From Acidihalobacter ferrooxydans (GTDB taxonomy: Bacteria > Pseudomonadota > Gammaproteobacteria > DSM-5130 > Acidihalobacteraceae): a DNA stretch of 64,000 nt. The notes under the pieces were generated by a model. The model did no database searches. It was not told where the DNA came from and saw only the letters and a list, made by a program, of their open reading frames with translations. Both the position numbers and the translations under genes were made by a program. Every line of letters starts with the position of its first letter. Position 1 is the first letter of the stretch. Below, in pieces: positions 58,015 through 64,000 of the stretch. Location: the NCBI RefSeq assembly GCF_001975725.1, contig NZ_CP019434.1, positions 2,129,486 through 2,193,485 on the forward strand, in the 5' to 3' direction.

Positions 58015-58512
58015 TCAGACCCCGCGGGCCGGGGCATGGGCCACGCGCCGACGCTCCGCACGCCACCCGAGCCAGCGCGTCACCGCAGCGTCCACCGACA
58101 GCGCGCCCCCACCGTGGAACATCGGCGCCAGCAACAACGCCCCCCACAGAAAATGCTGATACAACGCCGCGCCATGCAGATCGGGATAGGAAATCACCGC
58201 AACGATGTTGTAGACGAACAGCACCAGCGCAGTGAAGCGCGTTGCGATGCCGCTGGCCAGCAACACCGAGAAGATCACCTCCACCAGCATGCCCAACCAC
58301 GCCGCCAGCACCGGCGACAGCAGCGGCACATGGTAGACATATTCAAACAGCGCCACCGTCTGACTCATGCTCGCCAGCTTGGTCAGCCCGGCAAACCAGA
58401 ACACCTGTGCCAGCACGAGACGGATGGCGAGATCGCCCAGCGGCGCAAACACATTCAGGCCCTTGACGCCATATCCGTAATAATTGTTCAGCTTTTGCAG
58501 ATACGCATTCAT
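58015..58512 (-). CDS. DoxX-family membrane protein
   Basis: The 165-residue protein has four spans and the DoxX motif region 'LVLAQVFWFAGLTKLASM' and 'LVEVIFSVLLASGIATRFTALVLFVYN'. It lies 18 nt downstream of bufC, the usual place of the DoxX-type gene in bufferin operons, whose role in copper handling is suggested but unproved. Confidence 0.85.
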   Translation of the reverse strand: MNAYLQKLNNYYGYGVKGLNVFAPLGDLAIRLVLAQVFWFAGLTKLASMSQTVALFEYVYHVPLLSPVLAAWLGMLVEVIFSVLLASGIATRFTALVLFVYNIVAVISYPDLHGAALYQHFLWGALLLAPMFHGGGALSVDAAVTRWLGWRAERRRVAHAPARGV

Positions 58513-58530
58513 GATGTATTCCCCCTTTCA

Positions 58531-59304
58531 TCAGTACCACGCGCCGATCACGCCTGAAACGACGAAGCGTTGCAGGCAATCGCCGACATCGAGTTCACTG
58601 TCCACCGCCCAGGCACGTTCGCAGGCCACGGCAAACGGCAAGGCATCTCCCAGCCCGGTGAGCAAAGCGTACGCGCCCGGCGTCAGCCGCTCGGTGCGCG
58701 GCTGTTGCCGGCCGTCGCGGTACACAATCACGCATTCGCCACCGCCGTGGATATCCGGCAGCGGTTCGCCTGTTTCCTCGCCCTGCGCGCTGGCTCTGGC
58801 CATGCGCCAGATGCCGAATACGGGCCACGGCGACGCGAACGCGCGACTGGCAGGCGCCAAACGGAAGCGCAACGCGTCGAAACGCGCCTCGTCCACCTCG
58901 CCCAACCCGGAAAAATCGAACGCCGCGGCATCGGCGGCGACCAGCGCCGCGCGTTGCAACCATTCCAGCCGGGCCACGTCGCTCAGGTATGCGAGTTCGG
59001 CGAACTCCGGCACGGTCGCCAGATAGGCCGGCACTGCGGCGCCGAGCTCGTGCAGATCGCCGGCGCGCGACGGATGCGCGGCCAGATAACGCAGCATGCT
59101 GCCCTCGAAACAGTCCTCGCCGAGCAGCGCCTTGACGGCTGGAAAGGCACCGGCGAGCGCATTGAGCGCCCCGACCCGCACGTTGTTGCGATAGATCGCC
59201 GTGGCCACCTCGGCGGACAGCCGCGTTTCGTCCAGGCCGTGGATCAGACCCGTGCCGAGCACCGCGTCGGCAAGCGCATCCTGGGTGTCACGCAGCGTGC
59301 GCAT
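58531..59304 (-). CDS. bufC: BufC-like partner protein (DUF2063)
   Basis: The 257-residue protein carries the DUF2063 N-terminal helical domain ('IYRNNVRVGALNALAGAFPAVKALLGEDCF'). DUF2063 proteins are the partner/recognition subunit of MNIO enzymes that modify cysteines of bufferin peptides. It overlaps bufB by 17 nt. Confidence 0.9.
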   Translation of the reverse strand: MRTLRDTQDALADAVLGTGLIHGLDETRLSAEVATAIYRNNVRVGALNALAGAFPAVKALLGEDCFEGSMLRYLAAHPSRAGDLHELGAAVPAYLATVPEFAELAYLSDVARLEWLQRAALVAADAAAFDFSGLGEVDEARFDALRFRLAPASRAFASPWPVFGIWRMARASAQGEETGEPLPDIHGGGECVIVYRDGRQQPRTERLTPGAYALLTGLGDALPFAVACERAWAVDSELDVGDCLQRFVVSGVIGAWY

Positions 59305-60229
59305 GAACGGCCTCCAGGCGTGTACGCGCCTTTTCCGCCTCCGCCAGCAAGGTCGCCAGCGGTGGCAAATCGTTGTCCCACTCGATCAGCGTATAACGAC
59401 CGCCAAGACGCGCCAAAGCCGCATCGTAAAGCGCCCAGACCGCATCGCTCACCGCCCGGCTGTGGGTGTCGATCAACACCTCGCGCCCGGCAACCTGCTG
59501 CACGCTGAAACCCGCGAGATGAATCTCGCCGACCGCTGCCGGCGGCATCGCCGCCAGATACACGTGCGCATCGAACCCGTGGTTGATCGCGTTGACGTAA
59601 AGATTGTTGATGTCGAGCAGAATGCCGCAGCCACTGCGTCTGGCGACTTCGGCGAGAAACGCCCACTCGGTGTAATCGGCTTCGGCATATTGCAGATAGG
59701 CCGACAGGTTCTCGATCAGAATCGAGCACCCCAGCCGCTCCTGCACTTCGTCGACGCGAGCGCACACATGCCGCAACGCCTCTTCGGTGTACGGGAGCGG
59801 CAGCAGATCGTTGACGTAGCGCCCGTCGCCGGCCTGGCCCCAGCACAGATGCTCCGAAACCCGCAATGGCTCGACATGCCGGATCAGGCGCTGGAGCCTG
59901 TCCAGATGCATTGTCGACAACGGCGCTGCCGATCCCAGACCCAGGCCCACGCCATGCAGACTGACCGGATAATCGGCCCGCACACGGTCGAGGGTGTGCA
60001 GCACAGGGCCGCCGTCGACAAAGAAATTCTCACTGTGCACCTCGACCCAGCCCACGGCGGGTCGCGTGGACAAAAAATCATCGTGATGCGGAGCGCGCAG
60101 ACCGATGCCCGCCAGGACATCCGCCGACAAAGCGCGATCCTGCTGATACGCGTCGCCCGGACACGCCTGTTGCTGCGCCGAGGCGAAGCCTCGCGCGGTA
60201 TCGCATGTACCCATGGCCCATGTATCCAT
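59288..60229 (-). CDS. bufB: BufB-like multinuclear iron oxidase (DUF692)
   Basis: A ~313-residue DUF692/MNIO protein with 'GIGLRAPHHDDFLS', 'GWVEVHSENFF', 'PVSLHGVGLGLG', 'SEHLCW', 'ILLDINNLYVNAINHG' and 'GEIHLAGFS', giving the iron-binding His/Asp/Glu set of a TIM-barrel. MNIOs convert peptide Cys residues into thiooxazole or related groups. The start at 60229 has GGGGGG 8 nt upstream; the longer frame overlaps bufA. Confidence 0.93.
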   Translation of the reverse strand: MDTWAMGTCDTARGFASAQQQACPGDAYQQDRALSADVLAGIGLRAPHHDDFLSTRPAVGWVEVHSENFFVDGGPVLHTLDRVRADYPVSLHGVGLGLGSAAPLSTMHLDRLQRLIRHVEPLRVSEHLCWGQAGDGRYVNDLLPLPYTEEALRHVCARVDEVQERLGCSILIENLSAYLQYAEADYTEWAFLAEVARRSGCGILLDINNLYVNAINHGFDAHVYLAAMPPAAVGEIHLAGFSVQQVAGREVLIDTHSRAVSDAVWALYDAALARLGGRYTLIEWDNDLPPLATLLAEAEKARTRLEAVHAHAA

Positions 60230-60290
60230 GGTCGAATCCCCCCGGATCGTTGCCCCGCCCGGCACAGGCCGGGCGGGGACAGGCATGGCC

Positions 60291-60551
60291 TTACATGCCA
60301 GACGTGGTGCTGCCACCCGAGAGCTTGCCGCAGACGCCGTTCGGCACGAGGACGAAGGATTGCGGATCGTTGGCCTTGCTGGCCTGCCCGGCACAGGCGT
60401 GGTCCGAAGAACCGCAGTCATTCTTGTGCACGGCATTGACGCCGTAACACTTTTCCATACCCGCGGCATGCGCGAACGTTGCCGCGCCGCTGGCGCCCAG
60501 GGCCAACAGGCCCGCCAGTGCATAGTTGATAGCCCGATGTTGCTTATTCAT
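60291..60551 (-). CDS. bufA: Bufferin precursor BufA1 (DUF2282)
   Basis: An 86-residue exported peptide with a signal sequence cut near residue 29 (FAHA/AG) and four Cys residues (C35, C46, C53, C74) in the pattern 'MEKCYGV', 'KNDCGSS', 'HACAGQ', 'NGVCGK'. This is the bufferin family, copper-chelating RiPPs whose central Cys residues are modified by BufB/BufC. The ATG at 60551 has an AAGGGGG ribosome site. First gene of bufA-bufB-bufC-doxX. Confidence 0.9.
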   Translation of the reverse strand: MNKQHRAINYALAGLLALGASGAATFAHAAGMEKCYGVNAVHKNDCGSSDHACAGQASKANDPQSFVLVPNGVCGKLSGGSTTSGM

Positions 60552-60784
60552 GGCGAAATCCCCCTTGGATCGATCGCTATAGATTGCTTGCAAAGAAGGT
60601 GGCGATTGCCTCCCTTCACCGGCTCAGTCGAACCCCGGCGGGGATTACTTACACGCCAATCGGAATTTTCCATGAGGGCGACGGTTTGGAGTGCGGCGAC
60701 CCGGCAGCATTTCGTGATCAGCAGCGTACAAAAAACCTATTGATCACCCGTCCGCGAGCAACGGTTTGCAGCGACCGGGCCGAA

Positions 60785-61212
60785 CTATCCGGGCTGGCGG
60801 ATGGCGCCGTGCGTAGCGCCGGCTTGCCATAGCGCGGAAAGCGCCTCGGCCTGCTGTAAAACCGTCTGCACCGCCGCATCCTGCAGATCGGGCGGATACC
60901 CGTATTTGCGCAGGATGCGTTTGACCAGCACCCGCAGCCGCGCCCGGGCAGACTCCCGGTGCGCCCAGTCCACCGAGACGTTTTTACGCACACTCACCAG
61001 CAATTAATGAGCGATCACGCGCAGTTTGTCATCGGATTAAGGCGGGTTACGGCTTCAGTCAATCGTGTTTTGAGCACGACTTCGTCGTAGGCCTCCAGTT
61101 CCGGCTGCCTGCCGTCGGGGCCGATGACCTCGTCCGAAGCGCAGGCATAGCCGAGCGCGGCAAACTGCTCCAGCAGCGCGGTTTCCAGTTGGGCTTCGGA
61201 GAGAAAGGCCAT
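60785..61212 (-). pseudogene. hsdR: Type I restriction subunit HsdR, internally deleted remnant
   Basis: The 5' part (MAFLSEAQLETALLEQFAAL) is an HsdR N-terminus and stops after ~65 residues at 61015. Twelve bases later a second frame ([20 protein letters not shown]) is the HsdR C-terminal DUF3387 end. All motor and nuclease domains are missing. The whole remnant is ~430 bp versus ~3 kb. Its start overlaps the stop of the RAYT fragment. Confidence 0.85.
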
Positions 61213-61487
61213 CAGACATCCCGCCATGCTTCAGCAGCAATCCCCTGCGGCTGCGCTGGACTTGAGCCGGGGCCTGCTCCCGCATTCGCGGGGTTCTCCC
61301 GATCCAGCGCCCACTGCATGGGATTGTTTGCAATGTACTCCCGAATCGCGTGCAACGAGGCCTCGTCACGGATGATGTATTCGTAATAATTGCGTTGCCA
61401 GACCCGCCCACGGAAAGCTTTCCATCCGCCGGTTTTTACCCCATCGGTATAGCGCTTGGTAGTCAGAGTCTTGAAACGATGCACGAC
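61212..61487 (-). pseudogene. RAYT (REP-associated tyrosine transposase) C-terminal fragment
   Basis: The sequence 'FRGRVWQRNYYEYIIRDEAS' and 'IREYIANNPMQWALDRENP' is the C-terminal part of TnpA-REP/Y1_Tnp transposases. The N-terminal half with the HUH motif is absent, cut by the IS element whose left end is at 61487. Such genes often sit between hsdS and hsdR. Catalytically dead. Confidence 0.85.
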
Positions 61488-61526
61488 TGAACCGCCCCGG
61501 GTATTCCGGAGACTGTTTTGTTTGAG

Positions 61527-62746
<1,220 letters not shown>

Positions 62747-62807
62747 GACTCTATCCTCTCAAGAAATAGAGTCTCCGGGAAACCCGGGGCGGTTCAGTTT
62801 GGGGTGT

Positions 62808-64000
62808 TCATATCTGCCTCTCTATGAACCGTTCGGCGTCGGCGATACGCAACTCGCCAGAAATCAGTTTGGGTAACAGGGTATCGCGGAGTCGGGCAAG
62901 ATGTCTGGATTCGAGTTCATTGTGAATCGATTGATCGACAAGGGCCGCCATGACGACGCCGAGTTTCTCCAACACGTCGTCTGGTGGGCAAAGCGTAATA
63001 GCCGTCTTGAGATGACCTCGCAGAATATGTCCCATGGTTGTCGCCTTAGAGGCTGCGATGGCTTGGAAATTCTCAAGATGGTGATGCACCCAATGACTGA
63101 CAAACCACATTGGGTAGCTCTCGGAAGTGACTTTAAACAGGTGCTGGTTGAGTGCTCCTTCATCCCCGGTCCAGAACTTTGCCAACAGGCTGCCCGACCA
63201 CGAGAACAGGAAATCACCATCCTTGATGACGTACTTGGCTGGCACCTCACGCGATGCGCGAGCGCTTTTGGCGCTGACGCCGTTGCGAAGCTCCGCGATC
63301 TTGATCACCGGGAGGCAATCGTCAGGATCGGTCGCCGGAAATTTTTGCAACGCAAGGCCATTGAGAAAGTCGGCAATCTCATCGAGCGGACGTTCACTCC
63401 ACCCCTCCGGCTTGCCCTCGTCGTCGAGGCGGTCGGGGAAGAGTTGCCAGAGGTCGGCGGGGAGGCAAGGGCCGTAGGGGCAGGCCCCTGTGCCTGCCCA
63501 TCCCCAACCGCAACCCCCGCAGGGGCAGACCCTGTGCCTGCCCGGACTGGGGCGAACACGGGGGTTCGCCCCTACATTTGGCACGGACGGGGCCGAAATC
63601 GACGAATCAGTCCTTGAACAGGGCGCGGGCCACGGCCTCCAGGGTCTGGTTACGGCGGCGGTTGAGTTCAATCTTGTCGTCCAGCGAGCCGAGGATGTGA
63701 GCGATGGCGCGTTGTGCCGAGAAAGGAGGTAGCAATACCGGTGCCGTGTGGAGATCGTTTCGGTTGAGGCCGGGCACTGCCGCTTTGTCCGAGTACGCAC
63801 CAAAATCAAGCGAGCGTAAGAAATAGCTGACGAACTGCGGATCGTTGCCCTTAAAGTATCGGACGTAGAGCGCTGTATTCAACGGCCAATAGTCTTCGGT
63901 TATGTAGTGGACATCTCCCAAGGTTCCGTATCGACCGATCACCACTCCGGGTGCCTTCGCTTTAGCTTCAATGTGACGGCCACTAATGCCTGATGACGAC
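62808..64000 (-). pseudogene. hsdS: Type I specificity subunit HsdS, disrupted and cut by window end
   Basis: The upstream half ('[20 protein letters not shown]', '[21 protein letters not shown]', ending 'ALFKD') is an HsdS target domain with its conserved spacer helix. It ends at TGA (63607-63609), where the family has a Trp ('DWFVDFGPVRAK'). A ~102-bp palindrome (63474-63575) follows and shifts the frame. The second target domain continues ('LPADLWQLFPDRLDDEG') to the stop at 62808. The IS begins ten bases later. The 5' end is outside the window. Confidence 0.85.
63474..63575. repeat. Palindromic element inserted in hsdS
   Basis: A ~102-bp GC-rich segment bounded by GTAGGGGC and GCCCCTAC, with internal inverted copies of CAGGCACAGGG-type sequence. 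It interrupts the region linking the two HsdS target domains. Confidence 0.8.

Overview
The window reads as a GC-rich gammaproteobacterial chromosome segment. Two gene orders typical of that class support this: yebC-ruvC-ruvA-ruvB next to aspS, and trxB/aat beside ftsK-lolA-rarA. Two DsrE-type sulfur-relay proteins, an S-methyl-5'-thioinosine phosphorylase, a bufferin-type copper-peptide operon and an iron-type ABC importer would suit a metal-exposed or sulfur-oxidising lineage (Chromatiales/Ectothiorhodospiraceae-like). That placement is inference; no rRNA or marker comparison was possible. No rRNA, tRNA or CRISPR array was seen.

Layout: 1-5408 (minus) is a housekeeping block: ruvB (cut by the window edge), ruvA, ruvC, yebC, an alpha/beta hydrolase, nudB and aspS. 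5778-18265 (plus) is a complete Pel exopolysaccharide operon pelA-G. pelB is split into two overlapping genes, and pelE carries an in-frame 90-bp copy of a dispersed repeat. The pel block lies between aspS and the DUF502/fmdB pair, genes that are normally adjacent. 19.3-25.4 kb holds a DsrE protein, an SDR oxidoreductase, clpB with a sigma-32-like promoter and a strong terminator, a membrane protein and a one-domain asparaginase. 25.9-29.9 kb is one 1328-residue GGDEF-EAL protein with GAF, PAS, globin-like and zinc-binding-like domains. 29.9-36.4 kb is an iron-type module: an FTR1-like permease with a small membrane partner, fbpABC-like genes, and a divergent pair of degenerate OmpR-type regulators. 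36.7-38.3 kb holds pfkA with an orphan ATP-synthase epsilon gene, bracketed by two copies of the same repeat. 38.9-43.8 kb holds an EamA exporter, an AraC regulator, yceI with cytochrome b561, a small unknown gene and a frameshifted diguanylate cyclase. 44.0-57.9 kb is mostly housekeeping: rarA-lolA-ftsK, trxB, a FemAB-like gene, aat, an MTA/MTI phosphorylase, hpt, a second dsrE, a patatin, mscS, nagZ and two small genes. 58.0-60.6 kb is a bufferin operon (bufA-bufB-bufC-doxX). 60.8-64.0 kb is a decayed type I restriction locus: a gutted hsdR, a RAYT transposase fragment, an IS3-family element, and an hsdS broken by a stop codon and a palindromic insertion.

Four kinds of repeat run through the window. 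Family A is about 160 bp with terminal inverted repeats ending near GTCGGAC (four full or partial intergenic copies plus the one in pelE). Family B is a 70-170 bp palindrome with GATAATCCATC ends. There are 14-15-nt tandem arrays at gene ends. A separate palindrome of about 102 bp sits in hsdS. Functionally the window combines c-di-GMP signalling (PelD receptor, the large GGDEF-EAL protein, a broken cyclase) with Pel biofilm export, metal handling (iron import, copper peptide) and sulfur relay.
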